Assembly: GCA_003612525.1 (NCBI GenBank)
Contig: RAZD01000001.1
Location: forward strand, 124,001 to 188,000
DNA from: a bacterium C-53
GTDB taxonomy: Bacteria > Bacillota > Clostridia > Lachnospirales > Lachnospiraceae
Length of the DNA stretch: 64,000 bases
Reading direction: 5' to 3'
A model generated the notes under the pieces. It searched no databases, was not told where the DNA came from, and saw nothing but the letters and a program-made list of their open reading frames with translations. Below, in pieces: positions 18,988 to 26,656 of the stretch; within the stretch, counting starts at the first letter, position 1, and each line of letters opens with the position of its first letter. The translations under genes were made by a program, and so were the position numbers.

Positions 18988-19365
18988 TATATCGTATTTA
19001 CTTTGATTGGTTGTATATATTCATTTTGAATTATAATTACTAATTTGCAAAATCACTAAAATGATATTGCAAAAAATACTTAAAATGATGTTATTTAAGC
19101 CAGCTTTCTTTTATTTAGCAAATTTGTGTAAAAAACTATTAATAACAGCAGATTTTAGAGTATACAAATAATTTAAAAGTAGGTAATAACCTATATTTTA
19201 ATAAAATTTTCTTAAAATATAAATAAAGCATTTAAGATATTTATTTTTCTGTAAATCAAATATAGATTTATAAAAATAATTAATATACAAATCAAAAGAA
19301 AGTTGCTATTTCGGCACAAAAATAACTTATTCACGTTTTTGCAATTCAATAAAAGTTAAAAAAGT
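18988..19365. other. AT-rich gene-free stretch
   Basis: About 380 bases without a credible gene, very rich in A and T. The only structure I see is a pair of imperfect adjacent direct repeats at 19047-19092. The right end of the IS may lie in this stretch, but no matching inverted repeat was found. Confidence 0.6.
19047..19092. repeat. Imperfect tandem repeat in AT-rich spacer
   Basis: Copy 1 (19047-19068) and copy 2 (19069-19092) share GCAAAA, an ACT core and TAAAATGAT, with a few changes and a 2-base length difference. Confidence 0.5.
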
Positions 19366-19533
19366 TCAAGAATCGGATTCCTCAAGATTTTCTAAACCAT
19401 ATTCGCATAATTCAATAACTAACTTTGTCATTGATATATTATTTTTCTGAGCGGCTTCACCTAATTTTTCGACTAATGCAACTGGCAATCTAAATGTTTT
19501 ATTTTGATATTCTGTTTTCTGAATTTTTAGCAT
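19366..19533 (-). CDS. Small ribbon-helix-helix protein
   Basis: A 55-residue protein with a likely ribbon-helix-helix fold: strand KTFRLPVALVEKLGEAAQ, then KNNISMTKLVIELCEYGL. I place the start at the ATG at 19533 (MLKIQKTEYQ) because AAGGTGG lies seven bases upstream; the frame is open to 19563. Such proteins are usually DNA-binding repressors or orphan antitoxins. No toxin gene lies next to it, and it is divergent from the leucine-rich-repeat lipoprotein gene, whose promoter it could control. That link is inference. Confidence 0.72.
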   Translation of the reverse strand: MLKIQKTEYQNKTFRLPVALVEKLGEAAQKNNISMTKLVIELCEYGLENLEESDS

Positions 19534-19620
19534 ATTAACTACCACCTTGTTTTTCTTGTGCATAGTATACTTTAAAACATCACGATATTATACACGCTGA
19601 AATTTCACTTATTTTTATAC

Positions 19621-19649
19621 TTGAAATATTCACACATCTATGTTAATAT
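19621..19649 (+). promoter_or_regulatory. Promoter of the leucine-rich-repeat lipoprotein gene
   Basis: TTGAAA at 19621-19626 and TAATAT at 19644-19649, 17-base spacer, followed by a leader of about 45 bases and GAGGGAG before the ATG at 19702. Confidence 0.7.
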
Positions 19650-19701
19650 AGACCACATGATTCCGACCAATACATATATGAAAAATGAGGGAGATACTAA
19701 A

Positions 19702-21018
19702 ATGAAAAGAAAATTGATTTTATTACCTATAATATGCATATTTACGATTAGTTTAACAGCTTGTGGCAGCACACCTACATCAAGCAATAATTCTGAAGTG
19801 TCTAGAATAGCAGAGTTGGAAAAAGAAACAGAAGCAAAACATGAGGAGTTAAAAGAACAATTAGAAATTTCGGATTCAACAGAAGATACTGTACAACCAA
19901 CCAATGAAGAAAATACTTTACTGCAAGCAACAATAGAATCATCAGAAACAAATGGTGTCTGCGGCGCTGATTTAAAATGGTACTATAAAGATGGAGTGCT
20001 TGTAATTACAGGCTTTGGAAAAATGAATGAATATGATAATGGTAATTATTATACACCATGGGATGATTTAAAAGATGTGATTACAAATGTCATTATAGAC
20101 GAGGGGGCAACAACAATAGGTGAATTTGCTTTTTATGATTGTGAAAATTTAACAACCTTATCGTTGCCCGATACTATGACAAGTATAGGGAATAATGCAT
20201 TTCATGGCTGTGAGAATTTGACAGAACTGATAATTCCAGAATCTGTAACAAATATAGGTAAAGGAGCATTTACCGATTGTAAGAGCTTAACTGAACTGGT
20301 AATTACTGATTCAGTAACAAGCATAGGAAACAGTGCATTTGCTTATTGCCATAATTTAACAAAAGTGACGATTTCCGATTCGGTAACAAACATAGATGAT
20401 TTTGCATTTTCTGGTTGTAGGAATTTAACAGAAATAGTAATTCCAGAATCTGTAACAAGTATGGGAATCGGTGTATTTGACGGTTGTGGTAATTTATCAA
20501 AGGCAGTAATTTTGAGCAAGATACAAACAATTGGTGAAAAAACATTTGCAGATTGCAAAAATTTAACAGAAGTAGTATTGCCAGATACAATAACAAGTAT
20601 AGGGCATCGTGCATTTTATAATTGCACAAGTTTGAATGAATTTACAATTCCAAACTCTGTAACAGAGATTGGACTAGGGGCATTTTACAGTTGCAAATAT
20701 CTAACAAAAATAGCAATTCCAAATTCGGTAACATTTATCGACAGAGGAGCATTTTATAATTGCGAAAACTTGGCAGAAGTGAAACTGTCAGATAATTTGG
20801 AAACAATTTACACAGATGCTTTTGGGGAGTGTAGAAATTTGACAGAAATAATACTTCCAGATTCAGTAAATGGAATGGAACATAATGTATTTTCAGGAAA
20901 TGACAGGATAACAATAATTTATAAAGGCAAATCATATACAAATGAAGAATTCGAAACTGCTTTAAGCAGTTCTCATTATTATGGATTAGACATAAAACTA
21001 TTATACGTGAATAGGTAA
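19702..21018 (+). CDS. BspA-type leucine-rich-repeat lipoprotein
   Basis: A 438-residue predicted surface lipoprotein. The signal peptide ends in a lipobox (ISLTAC) with Cys21 as the lipidated residue. A short coiled coil (about 32-55) follows, then a leader domain around residues 85-147 (VCGADLKWYYKDGVLVITGF). Eleven consecutive 23-residue BspA/LRR_5 repeats fill about 149-401, for example NLTELIIPESVTNIGKGAF. The start at 19702 is set by GAGGGAG and the signal peptide. BspA-like proteins often mediate adhesion to host or other bacteria; the ligand here is unknown. It is the last gene of the insertion and has its own promoter. Confidence 0.93.
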   Translation: MKRKLILLPIICIFTISLTACGSTPTSSNNSEVSRIAELEKETEAKHEELKEQLEISDSTEDTVQPTNEENTLLQATIESSETNGVCGADLKWYYKDGVLVITGFGKMNEYDNGNYYTPWDDLKDVITNVIIDEGATTIGEFAFYDCENLTTLSLPDTMTSIGNNAFHGCENLTELIIPESVTNIGKGAFTDCKSLTELVITDSVTSIGNSAFAYCHNLTKVTISDSVTNIDDFAFSGCRNLTEIVIPESVTSMGIGVFDGCGNLSKAVILSKIQTIGEKTFADCKNLTEVVLPDTITSIGHRAFYNCTSLNEFTIPNSVTEIGLGAFYSCKYLTKIAIPNSVTFIDRGAFYNCENLAEVKLSDNLETIYTDAFGECRNLTEIILPDSVNGMEHNVFSGNDRITIIYKGKSYTNEEFETALSSSHYYGLDIKLLYVNR

Positions 21019-21062
21019 TTAAAGTTCCGAATCAGATGGAAGCAACAGAGTACCATAATAGA

Positions 21063-21128
21063 CAATCGGCACAAAATCAAAATGGCTTGCTCAAGATTGA
21101 GCAAGCCATTTTGATTTTGTGCCGATTG
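21063..21128 (+). repeat. 32-bp perfect inverted repeat with 2-base centre
   Basis: Arms 21063-21094 and 21097-21128 are perfect reverse complements, separated by GA. The outer part reads CAATCGGCACAAAATC. It lies 45 bases past the lipoprotein stop, and the right side continues into AATTTGTTTTTT, so it could act as a terminator. The arm length and tiny loop are unusual for a terminator; a fold-back or end-fusion relic of a mobile element is an alternative. Confidence 0.93.
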
Positions 21129-21212
21129 AATTTGTTTTTTAACAAGTGCAAGTCTCAAAAACTATTAAACTTCCATGTTTTTGCTTAACTTAATGCAGAA
21201 AAAACTATCTAA

Positions 21213-21602
21213 ATGACATTGATACTGTACGGGGTTCTTATGGGTGCAGTATTTACTGCTGCCTTTGTGCTTTGCGGGAAGCCGCTTGCCGCTATATTTT
21301 TGCAGGACGATGCTTTGATCGAACAAACAGGACACTTTTTGAAAATCCTTTGCCTGTCAGCTCCTTTGCTTGGTATTATCAATACGATGACGAGTTATTT
21401 TCAGGCACTGGGAAAAGCGCTGAAATCGTTGACGATTACACTGCTAAGAAATGCGGTATTATTTATTCCGGGCGTTATCGCTTTGAATCACTTCTGGAAA
21501 TTAAATGGTGTAATTGCGGCACAGCCTGTTGTTGAAACAGTTTTATCGGTAATCTGCATATTTATGTATTTGAAAGACGTGACTTATGCAGAAGACAGAT
21601 AA
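21213..21602 (+). pseudogene. MATE-family efflux transporter, 3' part of interrupted gene
   Basis: C-terminal 128-129 residues of the MATE transporter whose 5' part ends at 16938. They cover the last three or four helices (TLILYGVLMGAVFTAAFVLC, then LRNAVLFIPGVIALNHF). A TAA stop lies immediately before the ATG at 21213, and no ribosome binding site is visible, so this piece is not expected to be translated well. Fused at the ATG codon to residue 325 of the 5' part it restores a normal MATE sequence. Confidence 0.92.
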
Positions 21603-21630
21603 AGACAGCATGGCAAGCCGTCTTTATCTG
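21596..21630. terminator. Bidirectional terminator between the convergent MATE genes
   Basis: 11-bp perfect stem CAGATAAAGAC / GTCTTTATCTG with a 13-base loop between the ends of the interrupted MATE gene (plus) and the intact one (minus). Confidence 0.75.
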
Positions 21631-21637
21631 CCGTATT

Positions 21638-23020
21638 CTATGCTTCAGAAGATACCTCCTCCTGTGAAATGATTCTCTGTCTTCTTAATTCCCTGCTTAC
21701 CAATACAACAGACAGCAGAAATGCCGTAAAATCAGCAATTGGTCCCGCGTATAAGACTCCCATGATTCCAAATCGGAGCGGAAGCGCCAGAAGAAGCGGA
21801 ATCAGAAAGAATACCTGCCTCGTTAATGCCAGTAAAGCTCCCCTCAACGCTTTTCCTATGGCCGTAAAAAAACTGGACGAAAGCAGCTGCACGCCATTCA
21901 CCAGTACCATAAAAAGAAATGTACGCATAAACAGAACTGCAAACTCAAGATATAACTCATTTCCATCTCCAAACAGAGAAATGATCTGTTCCGGGAAACA
22001 CTGTAGAAAACAAAAGCCGACTGCTGAGACAATCATATTGCATTTTATTGCAAGCAGGTATGCTTCCCGCACGCGGGAATATTGTTTCGCCCCATAGTTA
22101 AATCCTATAATCGGCTGAACCCCTTGTGAGATTCCGACAATAATCGCAAGAATAATCGCATTCGTCTTCATTACAATTCCGCAGGCAGCTAAAGGAATAT
22201 CAGAACCATAGACTGTCTGCGCTCCATAATGGGTCAATGAATTATACAGTATGATCTGTACGACGGTAATTGCAATTTGATTCACACTGCTGCTGACTCC
22301 CATGTTACATGTTTTCAAAATTTCCCTGACATGCAGCTGAAAATGGCTTCTTTCAAAATGGATGGTTTTAAAATGCCATAAATAACGCACAGCAAAAGCA
22401 AAAGACAAAATCTGCCCCAAAATCGTCGCCAAAGCCGCCCCAAAGATGCCCCAATGAAAAACAAAAATGAAAATCGGGTCAAGAATGGTATTTGCAATGG
22501 CGCCTGCAACCATGCAAGTCATAGAATACCCGGGACTTCCATCCGCACGAATTAAATTGCTCATGCCATTTGTTATAATCAGAAACGGCATCCCCACTAA
22601 GGTAACGCTGGCATACTGTTGTGCATATGGAAATACATCCGTTGTAGCCCCAAACAACTTCAGGAGCTGAGGCAGCATGATTTCACCTATGACCAGATAA
22701 GCAAGTCCTAAAATTACCATCAGGCTTATGCCATTTCCGGCTGCCTTAGCCGCCGATTCGGATTCTTTATTCCCAAGATAAAGGGAAAAACGGGAAGCGC
22801 TCCCGATTCCAATCAGCAGAGAAATTGCAAGACAAATCGTCGAGAACGGATAACAGACATTGGTCGCGGCATTTCCAAGATATCCTACACCCTGACCAAT
22901 AAAAATCTGATCCACAATATTATAGATTGAGCCAACCAGAGATGCCGTAATACTGGGAATGGCAAAACTTTTCAATAACTTGGGGATTTTTTCATACCCC
23001 AGAGGATTGTCAGTCATCAA
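21638..23020 (-). CDS. MATE-family efflux transporter
   Basis: An intact 460-residue multidrug and toxic compound extrusion transporter with twelve predicted helices in two halves. Conserved blocks include PSITASLVGSIYNIVDQIFI at residues 17-36 and, after the midpoint, IVGISQGVQPIIGFNYGAKQ. It exports cationic compounds using an ion gradient, by family knowledge. It overlaps the upstream MarR gene by 11 bp, so the two form an operon in which the regulator probably represses the pump. It is a different gene from the broken MATE next door, which has distinct sequence. Confidence 0.95.
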   Translation of the reverse strand: MMTDNPLGYEKIPKLLKSFAIPSITASLVGSIYNIVDQIFIGQGVGYLGNAATNVCYPFSTICLAISLLIGIGSASRFSLYLGNKESESAAKAAGNGISLMVILGLAYLVIGEIMLPQLLKLFGATTDVFPYAQQYASVTLVGMPFLIITNGMSNLIRADGSPGYSMTCMVAGAIANTILDPIFIFVFHWGIFGAALATILGQILSFAFAVRYLWHFKTIHFERSHFQLHVREILKTCNMGVSSSVNQIAITVVQIILYNSLTHYGAQTVYGSDIPLAACGIVMKTNAIILAIIVGISQGVQPIIGFNYGAKQYSRVREAYLLAIKCNMIVSAVGFCFLQCFPEQIISLFGDGNELYLEFAVLFMRTFLFMVLVNGVQLLSSSFFTAIGKALRGALLALTRQVFFLIPLLLALPLRFGIMGVLYAGPIADFTAFLLSVVLVSRELRRQRIISQEEVSSEA

Positions 23021-23459
23021 ATTCCCCCTCCTTTTTCTCTATGTGAAGTTCCGTCGTAATATTTTTGCCAGCCCGCATCAGCAAATCTATCAAAAGATCT
23101 TTCTCTTCCCCGCTGATGCCCTGCAGCAAAAGAGTCTCCGCCTTTTTGCAGACTGCCCGTATCTCTTCCACTATGGACAATGCATGATCCGTCGGATACA
23201 GCTTCCATGTCCTCTTATCCTGATCGTTCGGAGAACGCGTAATCATTCCCTGCTTTTCCAATGCCGCAATCGTCCGCACAATATTGCTTGGATGGATATA
23301 AAACATGTCCATCATAGAATCCTGCAAAATGCCGGGAGAATCACATATTTTTAGTAAAATCATATGCTGGCTGCTGTTGATTCCAAAAGGTGCAAACTGT
23401 TTATCCAAATAAATTTTATAAAAACGGTCTGCAACCGAAAGCCATTTTAATAGTTTCAT
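23010..23459 (-). CDS. MarR-family transcription regulator
   Basis: A 149-residue regulator with the MarR winged helix in about residues 35-110: SPGILQDSMMDMFYIHPSNI as the recognition region, then GMITRSPNDQDKRTWKLYPT as the wing. MarR proteins are dimers that repress efflux genes until a ligand binds. GGAGG lies ten bases before the ATG. The promoter at 23485-23513 overlaps a 14-bp palindrome, consistent with autorepression, and the MATE gene overlaps its 3' end. Ligand is unknown. Confidence 0.94.
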   Translation of the reverse strand: MKLLKWLSVADRFYKIYLDKQFAPFGINSSQHMILLKICDSPGILQDSMMDMFYIHPSNIVRTIAALEKQGMITRSPNDQDKRTWKLYPTDHALSIVEEIRAVCKKAETLLLQGISGEEKDLLIDLLMRAGKNITTELHIEKKEGEFDD

Positions 23460-23484
23460 AGATCGCTTACCTCCAATCGAAACT

Positions 23485-23513
23485 ATTTTATCATATTATG
23501 CGTGCGCACGCAA
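23485..23513 (-). promoter_or_regulatory. Promoter and operator of the marR-MATE operon
   Basis: TTGCGT at 23508-23513 and TAAAAT at 23485-23490 on the minus strand, 17-base spacer. A perfect palindrome TGCGTGCGCACGCA (23499-23512) covers most of the -35 box and the upstream part of the spacer, a typical MarR operator position. Confidence 0.78.
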
Positions 23514-23848
23514 TTACTTTGCACGGCGATCATCACAAATCCATCCTGTCATAATCCAAACCGCATTCTCCCCACAGCGACAATTTTCTCATTTTCGGAC
23601 AAAATTTTCTCCATAAATTTAAAATCGTCCTGTTTGGCACGATCTGCGTTATGAGGATGTATGTCCGCCGTCCCAAAAGCATGGTGTGTTTTTACAAACT
23701 CATTGATTTTCTTATTCTCATTATTGTCTGTTCCGGTCAGAATACAACACACACCATGACTTTCAGCTTCCTGAATCACTTTTTCAGGATCCGGAAACTG
23801 TCTGCAAAAAAGATTGAGTCCAATATCATAATACTTTATAGTTTTCAT
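23514..23848 (-). pseudogene. Decayed TatD-family metal-dependent hydrolase
   Basis: TatD-like nuclease remnant. From the ATG at 23848 (MKTIKYYDIGLNLF) about 90 codons align to the N-terminal half of TatD; the usual metal-binding HxH at the start is degraded to GLN. At 23562-23565 an extra G shifts the frame; removing it restores VGECGLDYDR. Eight bases on, another frame reads TGWICDDRRAK, a motif that in TatD lies about 65 residues later, so an internal piece has been deleted. The frame then ends at TAA (23514-23516). The start overlaps the flippase stop by 4 bp, so it was once the last gene of the polysaccharide operon. Confidence 0.85.
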
Positions 23849-25374
23849 ACTTTTTCTCCCCGCAATTTGTCTAAAAACCGCATCACCATGTCTCGCAAAT
23901 ATTGAAATTCCGGCGTCCTGTGCAGAATCAATACAGCCGTTAAATTCGGTACCAGAAAACAAAAAACCGCTTTCACCATCATATTCACAAATGTAGTGTC
24001 TGAAAAAGGCACGGTAAGAAAATCTATCACAACAATATTACATAAAACAACAATACAGGCCATAGCATACCTTATAAAATAATTTTTGCAGGACATTTTA
24101 AATACATTGTGATATACCAGCCAGGGTTCAAACCACCATGTTGTCAGAAAACGACTGATAATCGTACCCAGAACAACCCCCATAATGCCCATGTTTTTCA
24201 CCAGTGCCAAAGAGATCATAAGATTTAAAACTGCCGTTGCCACAGGGCGGTATTTCCCCTGCCAGAACAATCCGCATGCATCTTTATATATAATAGAAAT
24301 CGTCTGGAATCCATCCATCATAAAATCAAGAACAATGATTGCAACCAATTCACGTCCGAATACATAATCCGCTCCCCAGCTTAGCGAAATAAAAGGATTT
24401 ATCAACACCCATAAACATATAGTGCAGAATCCATACACCCAAAAAGCCATAACACTCATAACACGAAATAAGAATTCACTCTGTTTCCGGTCCTCTTTAA
24501 TCACGAAATTCCCGATTCCCGCTGTTGCAGACCCAAACAACATTTTTGCGAATGTCACCAATGTATTCGTAATCATCCTGTAATTATCATAAAATCCTAC
24601 CGCTATCGTACTGATAAAAGCGGATATGATAATATTATCCGTGGAACGTACAATAACTGCATTCACCTTATATACCGAAGTTCCAACAACGCTTTTGAAT
24701 ATTTCCTTTTGTTCTTCCTTCGGCAGAGGCTCCGCTTTCTCCTTTAAGTAAGGGTAGTGTTTATCTACCTTTCCTGCAATCATAAAGTTTCCAAGTATAT
24801 TAATCGAAATTCCGGTTACTGTATACAAAATAAATGATTTTGTAGTCAGCAAAATAAGAATCTGTACAATAACCCCGATAATATTGGCCAGATAAGTAAT
24901 TAAATTCGTCATGTAAGACTTCTGATCTGCCTTGAAAATCAATGATTTATATGCATAAAACCAATAAGAAGAGACAGACTGCATCACATAAAGCATAAAA
25001 ACAAATGGTATGTTTACAAGATCAGTCGTTTTTTTCATTATATATGGCAAGAATGGTATTAAAATAATTCCGGCAATCAAAATAAACAAACCGACAAAGA
25101 AATATGCCTTTCTTAAAAGCTGCATCACAGAAGCAGTCTTTTTCTTATCATTGTTTGCAAGAGGTTCATAAAGCGAATATACGATTGCCGCACCAAGACC
25201 CAGCTCCGTTACATTCAAAACACTGATAATATTCGTAAACAAACCTGAAATGCCCAGATACTGCGCACCAAGAGTATATATAAATACCGTACGCCCAGCA
25301 AATTGCAGCAAAATACTTAGAAATTGTCCGCCCGCACTGGTTACTAGATTTTGTAAAAACCTCTTTGTTCTCAT
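23845..25374 (-). CDS. Wzx-type oligosaccharide flippase (MOP superfamily)
   Basis: A 509-residue membrane protein with 12-14 predicted helices, of the polysaccharide transporter branch of the MOP superfamily. It is recognised by the N-terminus (RFLQNLVTSAGGQFLSILLQ) and VTELGLGAAIVYSLYEPLA near residue 75. It is predicted to flip lipid-linked repeat units of the surface polysaccharide across the cytoplasmic membrane. It is the last intact gene of the long minus-strand cluster, 4 bp after the iron-sulfur protein gene and overlapping the TatD remnant. No Wzy polymerase was found beside it. Confidence 0.9.
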   Translation of the reverse strand: MRTKRFLQNLVTSAGGQFLSILLQFAGRTVFIYTLGAQYLGISGLFTNIISVLNVTELGLGAAIVYSLYEPLANNDKKKTASVMQLLRKAYFFVGLFILIAGIILIPFLPYIMKKTTDLVNIPFVFMLYVMQSVSSYWFYAYKSLIFKADQKSYMTNLITYLANIIGVIVQILILLTTKSFILYTVTGISINILGNFMIAGKVDKHYPYLKEKAEPLPKEEQKEIFKSVVGTSVYKVNAVIVRSTDNIIISAFISTIAVGFYDNYRMITNTLVTFAKMLFGSATAGIGNFVIKEDRKQSEFLFRVMSVMAFWVYGFCTICLWVLINPFISLSWGADYVFGRELVAIIVLDFMMDGFQTISIIYKDACGLFWQGKYRPVATAVLNLMISLALVKNMGIMGVVLGTIISRFLTTWWFEPWLVYHNVFKMSCKNYFIRYAMACIVVLCNIVVIDFLTVPFSDTTFVNMMVKAVFCFLVPNLTAVLILHRTPEFQYLRDMVMRFLDKLRGEKV

Positions 25375-25378
25375 AGTC

Positions 25379-26656
25379 TCAACCCTTTATCTTAGCAAGC
25401 AATTTTCGAAAGAACAGTTTTCGTTCCTTTTCTGCATTTCTTTTTCTTATTTGACCTGCTGAGTCAGGATAATTCCTTCCCATCTCAAGTGTCTCACAGG
25501 CCCGCATGTACTCTTTTTTTCTTTCTTCCGAAACCTCCTGTTTCAGGAAAGGATACCACTGTGTACCTAGCTCGTCCCGCGCAATTACCGCATATGCACA
25601 GTTTTTTTCCCGCTTTTCAATACCCTGCGATTTTTTTATTTCCTCTAAAGACACAGGTTCCGACACGATATCATTTTGTATCATTTGGAATGCCTCTTTT
25701 CCTGCTTTCGTCCGAAGAATAACGAGACTCCTTCCGTTTACCGCAAGACTCCTCTCCCGGTTCACATAATCATCCCCAAAGGATATATCCGCAAACTGAT
25801 TTAGCTTGTCCAGACAATACAAACAACGTTTCAGCTGAAAAACTTCTTTCACACGCATTCTTTTTTCTGCTGGAAGAAATTGATTTTTCCCGCCTTCATA
25901 CTCAATTTTAACATTTCCTGGCCAACTGCCCTGTTCCTTCGTGCGAAAATAGAAACCTGTAACTTTTCTTTCCGGTCTCATGTTTTTAAAATAATCTACA
26001 ATACTGTCCCGTTCGCACCGATCACAAAATAATCCAAGTAAAAGATAATTCGAACGATTCAACTGAAAACGGTCGACTGCCCTTAAGATACCATGTACGG
26101 CGCATGATGTTCCGGTAATGATTAACTTTTCTTTCGGATGTTTCCTCATATAATAAATTGTTTCGGCATGACTGACAGGAACGTATCTGGATTTTGCTGT
26201 GCCTGCCATTGACATATCAACCGTATATTTTCGGGTTTCTACCTGCGCTTCATATGAATTTTCTCCCACTATAAATGCAGCATCATAGGCCCCGTCCGAA
26301 AGAAGCCTGCTTACCATTGTAGTGACAATACCCCCACTGACAGCATTGTTCCTGACCTTAGAATCTTTACAATATGCCGAAAAACACCCTTTTTGCGATC
26401 CCCATAAATATTCTTCTTCTGTCCACTCACATTGATTTGTCCTTGCATATTCCGAATAATTTTCTCCATGTACAGAGGACGGACATACATCTGCGCAGAC
26501 TCCGCATTGAATACACTTACTGTTATCAATAACCGGAAGATACTGTCCTTCACGTTTCTGAAATGAAATGCAACGCACCGGACATGCCCCCGCGCAAATC
26601 CCGCACGACACGCACAACCCTTTTTCAACCGTCACCTCTTTTATTGTTTCAGTCAT
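25379..26656 (-). CDS. F420-hydrogenase beta-subunit-like iron-sulfur protein
   Basis: A 425-residue protein with two 4Fe-4S ferredoxin motifs at the N-terminus (CVSCGICAGACP near residue 15, CIQCGVCADVCP near 48), followed by the FrhB-like N and C domains (AVSGGIVTTMVSRLL near 105, LIITGTSCAVHGILR near 172). In polysaccharide clusters such proteins accompany pyruvyltransferase-family proteins; the chemistry is unknown and F420 itself is not expected in this organism. It overlaps the upstream pyruvyltransferase-like gene by 4 bp. A second copy of this pair lies at 33648-35971 in reversed order. Confidence 0.9.
   Translation of the reverse strand: MTETIKEVTVEKGLCVSCGICAGACPVRCISFQKREGQYLPVIDNSKCIQCGVCADVCPSSVHGENYSEYARTNQCEWTEEEYLWGSQKGCFSAYCKDSKVRNNAVSGGIVTTMVSRLLSDGAYDAAFIVGENSYEAQVETRKYTVDMSMAGTAKSRYVPVSHAETIYYMRKHPKEKLIITGTSCAVHGILRAVDRFQLNRSNYLLLGLFCDRCERDSIVDYFKNMRPERKVTGFYFRTKEQGSWPGNVKIEYEGGKNQFLPAEKRMRVKEVFQLKRCLYCLDKLNQFADISFGDDYVNRERSLAVNGRSLVILRTKAGKEAFQMIQNDIVSEPVSLEEIKKSQGIEKREKNCAYAVIARDELGTQWYPFLKQEVSEERKKEYMRACETLEMGRNYPDSAGQIRKRNAEKERKLFFRKLLAKIKG

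Larger units (their letters stand above)
16939..21212. mobile_element. About 4.27-kb AT-rich insertion in the MATE gene, carrying an IS4-family transposase
   Basis: The segment separates the two halves of one MATE gene and is clearly more AT-rich than its flanks. It holds an unknown gene (17156), an IS4-family transposase (17638), a ribbon-helix-helix gene (19366, minus), a leucine-rich-repeat lipoprotein (19702) and a 32-bp inverted repeat. Both edges share AATG (16935-16938 and 21212-21215), which could be a 4-bp target duplication or chance. No convincing terminal inverted repeats are seen at the outer edges, so the exact element, or a multi-step history, cannot be resolved by eye. Confidence 0.78.

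Noticed and set aside
16935-21215. A proven target-site duplication and defined transposon ends
   Set aside because: Only AATG is shared, which can occur by chance, and the outer sequences show no convincing inverted repeats.
21213-21602. Independent small membrane protein gene
   Set aside because: It has no ribosome binding site, a stop directly before its ATG, and exactly supplies the missing C-terminus of the MATE gene at 15964.
23549-23962. An intact small gene of 137 codons after the flippase
   Set aside because: The first 38 codons overlap the flippase gene; the rest is the broken TatD frame.
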